64,000 bases of DNA from the NCBI RefSeq assembly GCF_000737765.1, contig NZ_JPRI01000010.1, forward strand, positions 310,001-374,000, in the 5' to 3' direction. Source of the DNA: Chryseobacterium vrystaatense (GTDB taxonomy: Bacteria > Bacteroidota > Bacteroidia > Flavobacteriales > Weeksellaceae). A model generated the notes under the pieces. That model was not told the DNA's origin. It saw nothing but the letters and a program-made list of their open reading frames with translations, and made no database searches. The translations under genes were made by a program, and so were the position numbers. Below are positions 1 to 8,894 of the stretch, piece by piece. Every line of letters begins with the position of its first letter. Within the stretch, counting starts at the first letter, position 1.

Positions 1-205
1 GAGAAGATTTGGGATCAGATATTTTAAAGCTTTTCAGGCAAAAACTCACATCATGCAACCATTACCGGATGAGGATGAGATTTTAGAAATTATTAATAAC
101 AGAGTATTGACAAAAAACGAAAAACGTGAGAATCTTCAGTATCAATTTGCTATGGGAGCTATCACTGCAGATGAATTTAAGATACAGCTGACAAAACTTA
201 ATTGA
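1..205 (+). CDS. C-terminal end of an unidentified protein (partial)
   Basis: The frame starting at base 2 is open from the window edge to a TGA at 203-205, so this is the 3' end of a gene that begins outside the window. The visible part is about 67 residues. It ends in a short charged helical segment (QFAMGAITADEFKIQLTKLN) that resembles the SHOCT-type tail seen at the C terminus of many bacterial membrane or oligomeric proteins. That resemblance is only a motif impression and no function is assigned. A terminator-like hairpin follows at 238-270. An internal ATG at 53 could in principle start a 50-residue protein, but the frame upstream of it reads as coding, so a truncated longer gene is more likely. 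Confidence 0.55.
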   Translation, partial: RRFGIRYFKAFQAKTHIMQPLPDEDEILEIINNRVLTKNEKRENLQYQFAMGAITADEFKIQLTKLN

Positions 206-237
206 TCAATAGGATATAATTTATCCTCAGAAACAAC

Positions 238-270
238 AAAAACCGATCTTTTTCTGATCGGTTTTTATTT
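238..270 (+). terminator. Rho-independent terminator
   Basis: An 11-bp inverted repeat (AAAAACCGATC / GATCGGTTTTT, loop TTTTTCT) is followed by a T-rich stretch. It closes the gene entering the window. Confidence 0.8.
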
Positions 271-337
271 TCGCAAAATTCAATCGGTATTTTATTTATT
301 TTTAGGTCACCAAATTTTAACCAAAATATTAATCATC

Positions 338-847
338 ATGAATTTAAAAACGCTAATCGATCACACTGTACAATACAATAATTGGGTAGTCGGTAAATAT
401 ATTGACTGGCTGTCAACCAAGTCCGATGAACAGCTGAACCAAGAGGTAATCTCAAGTTTTCCAACAATTTTAGCAACTCTTCATCACATCTGGCAGACGC
501 AGGAATACTGGTGGAGCCATATTGCAGAAAACAACGATTTCGATTTTGAAAAAATTTCAGCTTCACTGACTAAAGAAGAAATTTTTACCGGTATAAAAAA
601 TAATTCTCAAAAGCTGGTAGATTATGCAGAAACTTTATCCGAGGAGGATCTGGCCCAAAATGTGAAAATCGAATCTCCGTGGTTTCAGTGTGATTTTTCC
701 AAATATGAATATATCCAGCATGTGATCATTCATGGGACTTATCACAGAGGACAGATCGTAACGATGGGAAGAAACGTGGGAATAACGGATGCCCCAATGA
801 CAGACTACAACTTCTGGAATGTTTATAAGGATTCTCAAACAGAATAA
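338..847 (+). CDS. DinB-family (DinB/YfiT-like) four-helix protein
   Basis: This 169-residue protein has the size and pattern of the DinB superfamily of metal-binding four-helix bundle proteins, which include putative bacillithiol or mycothiol-dependent S-transferases and damage-inducible proteins of unknown activity. The metal-binding histidines can be placed at H50 (in TLHHIW), H132 and H136 (IHGTYHRGQ), which is the usual H...HxxxH arrangement. There is no signal peptide, so it should be cytoplasmic. It stands alone behind a terminator, with a 46-base gap to the next gene. It should not be confused with DNA polymerase IV (dinB) at 30729. The substrate cannot be told from sequence. Confidence 0.85.
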   Translation: MNLKTLIDHTVQYNNWVVGKYIDWLSTKSDEQLNQEVISSFPTILATLHHIWQTQEYWWSHIAENNDFDFEKISASLTKEEIFTGIKNNSQKLVDYAETLSEEDLAQNVKIESPWFQCDFSKYEYIQHVIIHGTYHRGQIVTMGRNVGITDAPMTDYNFWNVYKDSQTE

Positions 848-893
848 ACACCAGAAATAATAGAGTATTCAAATTTAGCTGATCCATGAATTT

Positions 894-1454
894 ATGATAA
901 AAAGAATAATTATAATATCTCTTATTTATGCACTTCTAGTGATAGCCATCACTTTGACACTGTCACAAAAAGGTGATGGTTATCTGATTGCCATCGTTAT
1001 TTTAAGTATTATTTATGCTTTTCTGGTTGTTGCTTTAGTTTATAAAAAAAATATTTCCACATTTAAACAAAAAAATAACAAGCTAACTTATACAAGCTCC
1101 AGCTTCAAAGACTTACATAAAATTTCAACAAAACCATTTTTGTTTGGGCTGGAAAACAAAATCATCTCCGATCATGAATTTTATTTTGATGATGCAAACT
1201 TTTATGCCATCAATAAAGACCATCAGACCGCAAAATTTGATTTAAAAGATATTACAGAAATAAGTAAAACAACAGTTCAAATTAATAACAGCCGTATCTG
1301 GCAGGTAAAAATTAATACCAACAATGAAGAAGTGATCTTCAAATTCGCGCACAATTACACCCTATGGAACAGGAATTTTCTCGACTTCTATCAGAAAGTT
1401 GAGAAAATGAATCCTTCTTTGATAAAATCAAAATGGAGTATTTGGAGTATGTAA
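894..1454 (+). CDS. Membrane protein with two N-terminal helices
   Basis: The 186-residue product begins with two hydrophobic segments (about residues 4-24 and 30-50), followed by a soluble domain of about 130 residues rich in beta-strand-forming residues. The soluble part has alternating strands and ends in an aromatic helix. This resembles bacterial PH-like domains found behind TM hairpins, but I cannot assign a family from sequence alone. The protein is probably anchored in the inner membrane with the domain in the cytoplasm. The gene lies between the DinB-family gene and arr on the same strand. No partner is evident and the function is unknown. Confidence 0.6.
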   Translation: MIKRIIIISLIYALLVIAITLTLSQKGDGYLIAIVILSIIYAFLVVALVYKKNISTFKQKNNKLTYTSSSFKDLHKISTKPFLFGLENKIISDHEFYFDDANFYAINKDHQTAKFDLKDITEISKTTVQINNSRIWQVKINTNNEEVIFKFAHNYTLWNRNFLDFYQKVEKMNPSLIKSKWSIWSM

Positions 1455-1486
1455 AAAAAAGACCGTAAAATAAAAAACACCGCTTT

Positions 1487-1903
1487 ATGAATTCAGACCT
1501 TATTCAGGAGACCCCCATCTACTATCACGGCACTAAAGCAGATCTCAAAACCGGCGACCTCATCGAAATTGGTTTCAGTTCAAATTATGGAACCAAGAGA
1601 AAAGCAAAGTATATTTACCTTTCTGCGACTTTAGAAGCCGCAACCTGGGGTGCAGAACTGGCCTATGGAGATGGAAAAGAAAGAATCTATATTGTGGAAC
1701 CGACAGGCCCGATTGAAGATGACCCCAATTTAACAGATAAAAAATTCCCCGGCAATCCTACCAAGTCGTACCGTTCTCTCCATCCATTTAAAGTTACAGG
1801 AGAAGTTACAGAATGGCAGGGCCATTCTCCGGAACAGCTCAAAACCATGAGGGATCACCTCGAAAAACTGAAACAACAAGGCATTGAAGCCATTGAAGAT
1901 TGA
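1487..1903 (+). CDS. arr: NAD+-rifampin ADP-ribosyltransferase (Arr)
   Basis: This 138-residue protein matches the Arr family, which transfers ADP-ribose from NAD+ to the C23 hydroxyl of rifamycins and so inactivates them. Visible signatures are the N-terminal YYHGTKADL (H14), the YIYLSATLEAATWGAELA block with the NAD-contacting tyrosine (about Y44), and PTGPIEDDPNLT, which carries the catalytic Asp (D78/D79). It also has the family-typical FPGNPTKSYRS. Length equals that of known Arr enzymes and no residue looks lost. Chromosomal Arr homologues occur widely in environmental bacteria, so this is likely intrinsic; no mobile element flanks it. The next gene's best start lies 22 bases after its stop. 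Confidence 0.93.
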   Translation: MNSDLIQETPIYYHGTKADLKTGDLIEIGFSSNYGTKRKAKYIYLSATLEAATWGAELAYGDGKERIYIVEPTGPIEDDPNLTDKKFPGNPTKSYRSLHPFKVTGEVTEWQGHSPEQLKTMRDHLEKLKQQGIEAIED

Positions 1904-1925
1904 TTGTACTACGACCCGAATATTT

Positions 1926-3002
1926 ATGAAAATTACAGGTAAGATTTTAATATTTTTTATTCCATTTTTATTTTCTCAGAAAGCATTTTCTCAGGATATT
2001 CACACTAAAAAAATGGATGATTATATCCGTTATATTCAGAAAAACGATTTAGATATAGGCTCTATTTCTGTCTTTCAGAAAGGAAAAAAAGTGTATTTTA
2101 AATCTTTTGGAAACATCGAAAAACAAAAAACAGACAGAAACACAACCTATCAGATTGGATCTGTTACCAAACTGTTTACAGCAGTATTAATTTTTAAAAT
2201 GGTTGAGCAGCATAAAATATCCCTCAATGATCCGTTAAGTAAGTACTTTCCGGAAGTAAAAAATTCCGGTAAGATCACCATCAAAAATTTACTGGAACAC
2301 TCCAGCGGCCTGAATAACTATGTAAAAAAAGATGAGAAAATAATCTGGCTCAAAGATCCCAGAACCGATCAGGAAATCATGCAGGAGATTACTGGTCAAA
2401 GGATTTTATTTTCACCTGATGAGAATGTCTTTTATTCCAATTCCGGATATTATCTGCTGGGAAAGATCATTGAAAAAGAATATGATAAAAATTACAGCGA
2501 AGTTTTGAAAGAACAGCTTACAAAACCCTTCCAGCTTTCCCAAACAAAATCGGCACTTGAAAATCCCAAACAAATTACGGGTTCTTATATTTTTGAACGT
2601 GACGTCTGGCAGCCAGCCAAAGATTTTTATTTTAAAAACATTGTAGGCGTTGGGGATATTTCTTCCAGCACCGAAAATTTAAACCGGTTTATCAATTTAT
2701 TATTCAACTATAAAATTCTGTCAAAAGAAACTGTTGATATCATGAAACCCGTTATCGGAAAGGAAATCTACGGTAGAGGATTGATGACATTTAATTTTCA
2801 TACTGTTGATTTTTACGGAAATACAGGCGGAACTTATGGAACAAATACTATCGTGATATTTGATGAGAAGACGGATACTTCTATCACCTTAATCATAAAC
2901 GGAGAAAGATATCCAAGGAATGAATTCATAAAGGATATAGTAGATATCATATACAATAACACTATAAAATTTCCTGAGAACGCCGATAAAAACACCTATT
3001 AA
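1926..3002 (+). CDS. Secreted serine hydrolase, beta-lactamase (class C)/PBP-like family
   Basis: The start at ATG 1926 is chosen because it gives a clean signal peptide (MKITGKILIFFIPFLFSQ... cleaved near FSQ). The 358-residue product has the penicillin-binding-protein/class C beta-lactamase fold motifs: SxxK as S79-V-T-K82, and YxN as Y170-S-N172 followed by SGYYLLGKI. A GNTGGTYG segment stands where KTG/HTG is expected. Such proteins are periplasmic or surface esterases, peptidases or DD-peptidases; true beta-lactamase activity cannot be inferred. It follows arr by 22 bases and precedes the TPR gene by 4 bases, so the three may be co-transcribed. Confidence 0.85.
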   Translation: MKITGKILIFFIPFLFSQKAFSQDIHTKKMDDYIRYIQKNDLDIGSISVFQKGKKVYFKSFGNIEKQKTDRNTTYQIGSVTKLFTAVLIFKMVEQHKISLNDPLSKYFPEVKNSGKITIKNLLEHSSGLNNYVKKDEKIIWLKDPRTDQEIMQEITGQRILFSPDENVFYSNSGYYLLGKIIEKEYDKNYSEVLKEQLTKPFQLSQTKSALENPKQITGSYIFERDVWQPAKDFYFKNIVGVGDISSSTENLNRFINLLFNYKILSKETVDIMKPVIGKEIYGRGLMTFNFHTVDFYGNTGGTYGTNTIVIFDEKTDTSITLIINGERYPRNEFIKDIVDIIYNNTIKFPENADKNTY

Positions 3003-3006
3003 AAAG

Positions 3007-3501
3007 ATGACAGATTTTAAACTTTGGGAAGCAGAATTAAAAACAATTTGGGATCAATTGGGTGTAATTTCCAATGATGCTTTTATTGATAAAATTAAAA
3101 TACATACAGATAAAATACCCAGTGATCAGCCAGGTGCCATTGCTGATTTTGAAAGGGCATGTGCTTTTGACTCAACCGGATTTGAGAAAAATGCGGAACC
3201 ACTTTACAGATCGGCTTTAGAATCAGGTCTTACCGGACTGCGCAGAAGAAGAGCTAGAATCCAACTGGCCAGTACACTACGGAATAATGGCAAAATAGAT
3301 GAAAGTATTGAGATCCTCAGGGAAGAAAAAGAGAACTACTCCGATGAACTGGATGATGCCGTCAATGCCTTTTTAGCGCTATCCCTTTCGTCAGCCAATC
3401 GTGATAAAGAGGCTCTGTCACTGGCTTTGGAATCACTGTCCGTACATTTACCGAGGTATAATAAGTCTGTATATAATTATTCTAAGCAAATTATTAAATA
3501 G
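3007..3501 (+). CDS. Tetratricopeptide-repeat protein
   Basis: This 164-residue cytoplasmic protein is all-helical. It contains at least two TPR-like helix pairs: around residues 45-75 (ADFERACAFDSTGFEKNAEP... and ALESGLTGLRRRRARIQLAS) and 78-125 (LRNNGKIDESIEILREEKE). The arrangement resembles the TPR_5-type family of small bacterial TPR proteins, which are thought to be protein-binding scaffolds. The start codon lies 4 bases after the stop of the serine hydrolase gene, implying co-transcription. No enzymatic domain is present. Its partner is unknown. Confidence 0.75.
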   Translation: MTDFKLWEAELKTIWDQLGVISNDAFIDKIKIHTDKIPSDQPGAIADFERACAFDSTGFEKNAEPLYRSALESGLTGLRRRRARIQLASTLRNNGKIDESIEILREEKENYSDELDDAVNAFLALSLSSANRDKEALSLALESLSVHLPRYNKSVYNYSKQIIK

Positions 3502-3639
3502 AAATTTAAAATTTTGAAATAAAAAGAATGCTTCTATAAGTTTTAAGCAAAATTACCGTTCTCAGTTTAGAACTTTTACCCTAAAACTAATCCAATGAGT
3601 TCGAAGGAAATATTAATGATTCCTATTTTAAAAACTGAC

Positions 3640-4146
3640 ATGAAAAACATTCCTTTAGTCTTCATACTCCTTTTGCTGCTTTCCTGTGAAAGCGATAAAG
3701 AAAGACTTGCAAAAGTTGAAAAAGAATGTTCTGCTAAAACTGCCATTGATGGTTTTAATATTTCTTTCTTTGGGTATTTTCCAAAAGATGCAGATTCTGT
3801 TGGGATCACCATAAAAAGAGGGAATCAAATCATTAAAAATTACACCGATAAAATACCTGATGTTATTTCTGATTCTTTAAGAAATCAAAGAAATTATATA
3901 TTAAAAAATGACCTGCTTTTAACCGATACTGTTTTTATAAAAATCAAAAATGAGCCCGTTAAAAAGATCTATGATTTCAAATACCTGGTCAGATCCCATT
4001 ACACCATGATGAGTAAGGGCTGGGGTTGTGATTTCTATGAGATGAAAATTGACGGTAAAATCATCCAGAGTCCATCCGTAGATTTTACCGCTAAAAACTG
4101 GAAGATTATTGAAAAAAAAGACTTCCGTGATTATTATCATTTTTGA
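3640..4146 (+). CDS. Lipoprotein of unknown function
   Basis: The ATG at 3640 is preferred over the in-frame upstream ones because it directly yields a lipoprotein signal: a hydrophobic run, then LLSC with the lipidated cysteine at C16. The following Glu-Ser-Asp would favour retention or surface display by flavobacterial rules, but this is not certain. The mature part, about 150 residues, is lysine and aspartate rich with a central beta-rich region and no recognised domain. It is followed, after a 116-base gap, by another lipoprotein gene on the same strand. Confidence 0.7.
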   Translation: MKNIPLVFILLLLLSCESDKERLAKVEKECSAKTAIDGFNISFFGYFPKDADSVGITIKRGNQIIKNYTDKIPDVISDSLRNQRNYILKNDLLLTDTVFIKIKNEPVKKIYDFKYLVRSHYTMMSKGWGCDFYEMKIDGKIIQSPSVDFTAKNWKIIEKKDFRDYYHF

Positions 4147-4262
4147 TTGTATTCAAAATATCACGTCCATCTTCCACTTTTTTTCACTTTACAGATCTTT
4201 CCGTTCTGTTTCTTTTTGTAATTTAACACACCGGAAATATTTCCACTACCAAACACTTTATT

Positions 4263-5021
4263 ATGAAAAGCAACGGCTATATAAAGACAAAGCTTTCTAT
4301 TCTGTTATGCTTCATGTATTTCCTGTTCAATTCCTGTTCAGAACCTTCTCCGGCATCAAAGATTACAGATATTTCTGATCTAAAAGCAGAAATCGACATT
4401 TACCAAAAATTGACTGATGACAATGACAACAGTATATCCATTGTTCTCCATGATAGAAACGATAAAATCTTTGGAAATGACTCTGTGAATATATGGGTGA
4501 ATGGTCAAAAAGCAGAATACAGAACCGTACAGGGCCTGTATTACATCAAAAATTATCTTTACCACACTGAAAAGGTATCCCCGGAAAATAATAAATACGA
4601 ATTCCAAATTCAACTGGCTAACGGTAAAAAATTTTTTATGGCCAGCATTCCCTCTCTGAAAGAGAGCAGTTCGAGAAATATCATTTATAAAGAAGAAGCT
4701 CCCCTGACTTCGGACTTTACCATACAGTGGTCCGGTCTTTATGACGTTAATGTACTTTATCTCTCTAAAAGCGTTAAAATAATAACAAAAGAAGAAAGTA
4801 ATGTAGAGACGTATGCGGAACAGACTGGGGATACGATAAAAATTGGCCCTTCAGGAAGTTATACCCTAAAAAAAGAAAAATTCTCCAAGCCCGGTGAAAC
4901 GTTGAGTATCCTGAGTTTTGAATTCACGGCAGAGAAATCCGGAACAGTTAATCCTCAGCTGTTAAAAGGAAGTACGATTAATATCAACGGTAACCACGAC
5001 GAACAGGTACACTTTAAATAA
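4263..5021 (+). CDS. Lipoprotein of unknown function
   Basis: The 252-residue product has a positively charged N terminus, a hydrophobic segment and a lipobox (FNSC, C25), so it should be exported and lipidated. The mature part is beta-rich and reads like an immunoglobulin-like or jelly-roll fold (for example SVNIWVNGQKAEYRT), without a family I can name. It stands between another lipoprotein gene (3640) and a cytoplasmic beta-propeller gene (5056). The neighbouring lipoprotein shares no visible sequence similarity with it. Confidence 0.7.
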   Translation: MKSNGYIKTKLSILLCFMYFLFNSCSEPSPASKITDISDLKAEIDIYQKLTDDNDNSISIVLHDRNDKIFGNDSVNIWVNGQKAEYRTVQGLYYIKNYLYHTEKVSPENNKYEFQIQLANGKKFFMASIPSLKESSSRNIIYKEEAPLTSDFTIQWSGLYDVNVLYLSKSVKIITKEESNVETYAEQTGDTIKIGPSGSYTLKKEKFSKPGETLSILSFEFTAEKSGTVNPQLLKGSTININGNHDEQVHFK

Positions 5022-5055
5022 TATTTTAAACTCCAACTTTATTTAATCATCAATT

Positions 5056-6300
5056 ATGCAAAACACTAAGATCCAGGAAGAATGGTTCTCAAAAGGAGAA
5101 CAATATGCAACAGAAATTAATGAAATGGTTGATTTCGGTGAAAAAAACGGCTGGGAAAACTGGAAAGGTAAAGAACCTGAAGATACAAGATCAAATCTTG
5201 CAGAAGCGGTTTTTAACCTTCTTAAAACAGCCAATCAGAATGGCGATACAGAAAGTTTCAGAGCAGATTTTCCTCCGGCACATACCCCAATCATTCCTTT
5301 ATTTGAAAACAGATCACAAAGTATTGAACAGCTGCATTTTATTTCTGATCAGAAGATTGTCTTCATGACCGGAACTTCTTATGAAAAAAGACAGGCGTAT
5401 TTGCTGGATCACGGTCAGGTGACAGCGCTTGACGAAAATATTCAGGCCATTGGAAAATCCAAACAGCGTCATGTGTTTGCCATTGCCAACTCTGAAAAAA
5501 TATCAGTTTATCAGGATTGGGACGGAGAACTCATCAATGAATTTCAGCTTATGCAACCCCTAGAAGCAGGCATTACCGATCTTATCCCATTCAACGATGG
5601 AAGCAAAGTTCTTCTCGTTACATCATTCGGAATGTATCTGATCTCAAAAAAGGAAGAAAAACTGATTCATCCTATCAACGAAAACAACGAGGAAGACTGG
5701 ACTCCTGATATTGACATGGAAAACGCCACAATCTCTAATGACAACTCATATATCGTGGTGGGTGATCAAAGTTATGATCACAGAATTCTAGATCCCGAAG
5801 GCCATACCGTAGGCTCTGTCGGAGCACAGTCATCCTACCCACATTTCTGTTTGTTTGCTAAAGACGACAGCCAGCTGATCACGAATTCCTGTCATTTTTA
5901 TAATGGAATTACAATAGGGATCAATTCGGATAAATATATGGGTGCTGATATCGAAGCATATACAGAGAGTGATGATTACACGGTTATCGACGAGGAAATG
6001 AGAGTTTATGCAGGTACAGCTACAGAAGATTATTACATCCTCGGGGATGCTTACGGATATATTAAAGCATTTGATAAAAAAGGAAATAAATTGTGGCGGC
6101 ATTTCCTAGGTTCCACAATTTCCGGTATGACGCTTTCTGATGATGGAAAAACACTTTGGGTTGGGGCTCATTCCGGTATTTTGCACCAACTTAAATTAGA
6201 TCAGGGCCGCAGAGATACGCATACCATTGGTAATGGAAATCATTATGAAGAATTCAGGTTGCTGATCTGGAAGGATGAACCCCAGATCTGGAAATGGTAA
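5056..6300 (+). CDS. Cytoplasmic beta-propeller (WD40/PQQ-like) protein
   Basis: This 414-residue protein has no signal peptide. After a helical, acidic N-terminal part (residues 1-75) it consists of repeated strand blocks such as QKIVFMTGTSYEKRQAYLLD, KVLLVTSFGMYLISKKEEK, YYILGDAYGYIKAFDKKGN and KTLWVGAHSGILHQLKLDQG. These spacings are typical of WD40-like or PQQ-like beta-propellers. Such proteins usually act as binding platforms. The gene is 34 bases downstream of a lipoprotein gene and ends at a strong bidirectional terminator. No catalytic residues are apparent and no specific function is proposed. Confidence 0.65.
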   Translation: MQNTKIQEEWFSKGEQYATEINEMVDFGEKNGWENWKGKEPEDTRSNLAEAVFNLLKTANQNGDTESFRADFPPAHTPIIPLFENRSQSIEQLHFISDQKIVFMTGTSYEKRQAYLLDHGQVTALDENIQAIGKSKQRHVFAIANSEKISVYQDWDGELINEFQLMQPLEAGITDLIPFNDGSKVLLVTSFGMYLISKKEEKLIHPINENNEEDWTPDIDMENATISNDNSYIVVGDQSYDHRILDPEGHTVGSVGAQSSYPHFCLFAKDDSQLITNSCHFYNGITIGINSDKYMGADIEAYTESDDYTVIDEEMRVYAGTATEDYYILGDAYGYIKAFDKKGNKLWRHFLGSTISGMTLSDDGKTLWVGAHSGILHQLKLDQGRRDTHTIGNGNHYEEFRLLIWKDEPQIWKW

Positions 6301-6313
6301 AACCTTAAAAAAC

Positions 6314-6347
6314 AAAAAAGACTTCCGTACAAACAGAAGTCTTTTTT
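6314..6347. terminator. Bidirectional terminator between convergent genes
   Basis: A 12-bp perfect inverted repeat (AAAAAAGACTTC / GAAGTCTTTTTT) has A-runs and T-runs on both sides, so it can terminate the propeller gene on the plus strand and the T9SS gene on the minus strand. Confidence 0.9.
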
Positions 6348-6356
6348 ATGATCCTT

Positions 6357-7901
6357 TTAATTTTTTATTAGTTTCACGGAATGTTTATCTCCTTTTTTAG
6401 TTTCAATCTGAATGGTATAGTTTCCTTTTTCCAGATACTGAACATCTATCCGGTCATTCAATTTTGAAGCTCCGGTCTGAACCATTTTACCTGATAGGTC
6501 ATAAATCTTGAAATTAAAAGCATCATTTCCATACTTCTTGTTTTGTATAGTTAGAGTATTTCCCGCTGGATTGGGATATAGTGTAAACTTATTAGTCTGA
6601 TCTTTATCCGGTACAGAATCCGTCCCTAAATAGGATGAATCTATAAACTTACACAAATATGACTTATCACCGGTGGTTACACTCCCTCCGCTATAGGCAA
6701 GAATAAGTGAGCCATTATTGGGATTGATCAGTTTATTAATATAATCGGCCCTGATTCCTGCAACAGGAGGTGGTAGCGTAGTCATAAATATCTGGAATCC
6801 ACTGCTCGAACCTGTATAATCTATACTTCCGTTCGCGTTAAACCTTGTCATGAATAACTGTTCATTGATATTGGGTCCTCCGCTGAAGAACCTCGTTACA
6901 CTTCCTATGACTACTATTTTAGAATTAGGCAGTACTGTTATCTGACTCAGCCTCAGACGGGGTGCATCTACAAAGAAATACTTAGATGTTTTTCCGTTAT
7001 TGGCAAAACTTGAAACTAATGCTCCGTCCGAAATTTTAATTTTGGATAAAAAGAAGGTATCCGCCGCTGAGTACGACTGATGCAGACATAATATGGAATT
7101 GTCTGAATAGTTATACTCAAAACCTTTAATGACAGCTCCCTCAGGAGCTGTTATAAATAAAGTTCCGTTATTCCCAAATGTAGGATCATATGTACCATCC
7201 GATAATCTTCTTTCCATATAAGACTCGTTCAGACCTGTTAATGTATTCAATCGATATCCGGCCATGACCAGCTTTCCATCATTCTGAATATAAAACTTAT
7301 AGCATGTGAAAGAAGGTAATGCTAATTTTCCATTGGTTCCAAAACCTGTATCAATCATTCCATCCGAATTAACTTTTGTCAGATAGTATCCATTATTAGA
7401 GGCATACAGGTAGCTATTGCCATAAGGATCTACAGCCATATCATATGCTGAACCATTTTGTCCCAATGACTGCGTTGTAAAACCATTAGTTCCAAAACTG
7501 GTATCCAAAGAACCGTCCATATTAATTCTTGTAACAAACAAATCATATAGACTATGGGTAGGCGTAGCATTGACCCTGCCATAAATAAGTATTTTACCAT
7601 TGTGTAAAACAATTCTTTTGATTAATTCGCTTTTATCATATGCATTCGCCCCCATATCGTAGGTTTTCGTGCCAAAAACGGTATCCTGCATTCCATTTTG
7701 TTTCACTTTTTTAATACTGATGGAACCTGTTGAAGTGGCCGTAATAAATTGCCCATCCGGGAGCATGACAGCATCTGAAGTAGAATCAAAAGTATCAAAA
7801 TTAGAATAACCGCCTGTTCCAAATGATGGATCCAAAGCCATGTTTTGTGCATTAAAAAAATGCATTAAAATCGAAAATAATACGAAATAGAGTTTTTTCA
7901 T
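6357..7901 (-). CDS. Secreted delta-60-repeat beta-propeller protein with T9SS sorting domain
   Basis: ATG at 7901 is chosen over the upstream ORF start because it gives a signal peptide ending in FNAQ. A -7 box (TATATTTG, 7933-7940) lies just upstream of it. The 514-residue product contains several delta-60 repeats, each with a D-x-SFGTNGF-like core (DPSFGTGGYSNF, DTSFGTNGFTT, DTGFGTNGKLA, DPTFGNNGTLF), which build a propeller. The last 80 residues are a T9SS type A sorting domain (FTLYPNPAGNTLTIQNK ... YTIQIETKKGDK ... VKLIKN). It should be secreted through the type IX system and attached to the surface or released. The ligand is unknown. Confidence 0.88.
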   Translation of the reverse strand: MKKLYFVLFSILMHFFNAQNMALDPSFGTGGYSNFDTFDSTSDAVMLPDGQFITATSTGSISIKKVKQNGMQDTVFGTKTYDMGANAYDKSELIKRIVLHNGKILIYGRVNATPTHSLYDLFVTRINMDGSLDTSFGTNGFTTQSLGQNGSAYDMAVDPYGNSYLYASNNGYYLTKVNSDGMIDTGFGTNGKLALPSFTCYKFYIQNDGKLVMAGYRLNTLTGLNESYMERRLSDGTYDPTFGNNGTLFITAPEGAVIKGFEYNYSDNSILCLHQSYSAADTFFLSKIKISDGALVSSFANNGKTSKYFFVDAPRLRLSQITVLPNSKIVVIGSVTRFFSGGPNINEQLFMTRFNANGSIDYTGSSSGFQIFMTTLPPPVAGIRADYINKLINPNNGSLILAYSGGSVTTGDKSYLCKFIDSSYLGTDSVPDKDQTNKFTLYPNPAGNTLTIQNKKYGNDAFNFKIYDLSGKMVQTGASKLNDRIDVQYLEKGNYTIQIETKKGDKHSVKLIKN

Positions 7902-7932
7902 TACTAAAGTTCTTTGAATTTCTGAAAGTTTG

Positions 7933-7940
7933 CAAATATA
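7933..7940 (-). promoter_or_regulatory. Flavobacterial -7 promoter element
   Basis: On the minus strand this reads TATATTTG, a full match to the TAnnTTTG -7 consensus of Flavobacteriia. It lies 31 bases before the chosen start at 7901 and supports that start. Confidence 0.65.
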
Positions 7941-8091
7941 CAAACCTTTACGTAGCTAAACATCAGATATCTATTTTAATAAGGCTTTACTTTCTTCTAT
8001 CATTCAAAGAAATCCATTCTCCTTCGATCGGCTTTTTGTACATTAGCCTTTTAATCACAAGCTGTACAGACAGCAAATCAATATATGAGTT

Positions 8092-8871
8092 ATGGAAAAA
8101 TACGCACAATCCTCAGACGGACAAAGCATTCATTATAAAGAAAGCGGACAGGGAAATCCTGCGATCCTATTCGTACACGGATGGCTTGGGAATGGAGAAT
8201 GGTGGAACGCCCAGCAGGAATATTTCAACAATACATATCAAATCGTTCAAATGGACCTTGCAGGACACGGAAAATCTGACACGTCCAGAAAAGAATGGAC
8301 AAGCGAATTATATGCAGATGACATCAAAGCGGTAGCCGAACAGATCAATTCAGAGGAAATCATTCTTGTAGGACACTCGATGTCCGGAGCTTATGTCCTG
8401 GAAGCCTCTTTAAAAATACCTAAAGTTAAAGCTCTTATTCTCATAGATACAATAAAGGATCTTGATGAAACTTTTAACGATGAACAGGCTGAGCAATATA
8501 TGTTTGTACACTATCGTAATGATTTTAAAAATGCCGTTGAAAATATTTTGCCTCAATATCTTTTTGCAGAAAGTACTCCGGCTGATGTCAGAGAAAGGCT
8601 GCAGAATGAGTTTCTGCAAAACACATCAGAAAGGGCGATCGATCTCCTCAGACCTTTATACAAAAAAGATTTCAGGGAAACAGCTTCTAAAGTTACAGTA
8701 CCAGTAAGAGCCATCAATTCAGATAATTTCCCCACCAACATTGAGAACAACAGAAAGTATTTAAAGGATTATAATTATCTTGAAATGGCAGGAACAGGTC
8801 ATTATCCAATGCTGGAAAACCCTGAGACATTTAATCAGTTGCTTGAGCAGACTATTCAGGAAATTATCTAA
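8092..8871 (+). CDS. Alpha/beta hydrolase
   Basis: This 259-residue cytoplasmic protein has the standard alpha/beta-hydrolase elements. These are an oxyanion-hole motif FVHGWLGNGEWW (H29-G30), the nucleophile elbow GHSMSG with S96, and a C-terminal catalytic histidine in GTGHYPML (H237). The acid is probably D211 (INSDNFP). The small size and lack of signal peptide fit haloperoxidase, esterase or lactonase-like members. No substrate can be assigned from context: neighbours are a secreted propeller on the opposite strand and a DUF4272 gene 23 bases downstream on the same strand. Confidence 0.88.
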   Translation: MEKYAQSSDGQSIHYKESGQGNPAILFVHGWLGNGEWWNAQQEYFNNTYQIVQMDLAGHGKSDTSRKEWTSELYADDIKAVAEQINSEEIILVGHSMSGAYVLEASLKIPKVKALILIDTIKDLDETFNDEQAEQYMFVHYRNDFKNAVENILPQYLFAESTPADVRERLQNEFLQNTSERAIDLLRPLYKKDFRETASKVTVPVRAINSDNFPTNIENNRKYLKDYNYLEMAGTGHYPMLENPETFNQLLEQTIQEII

Positions 8872-8894
8872 ATTATTCACGTTTATCTATTATC

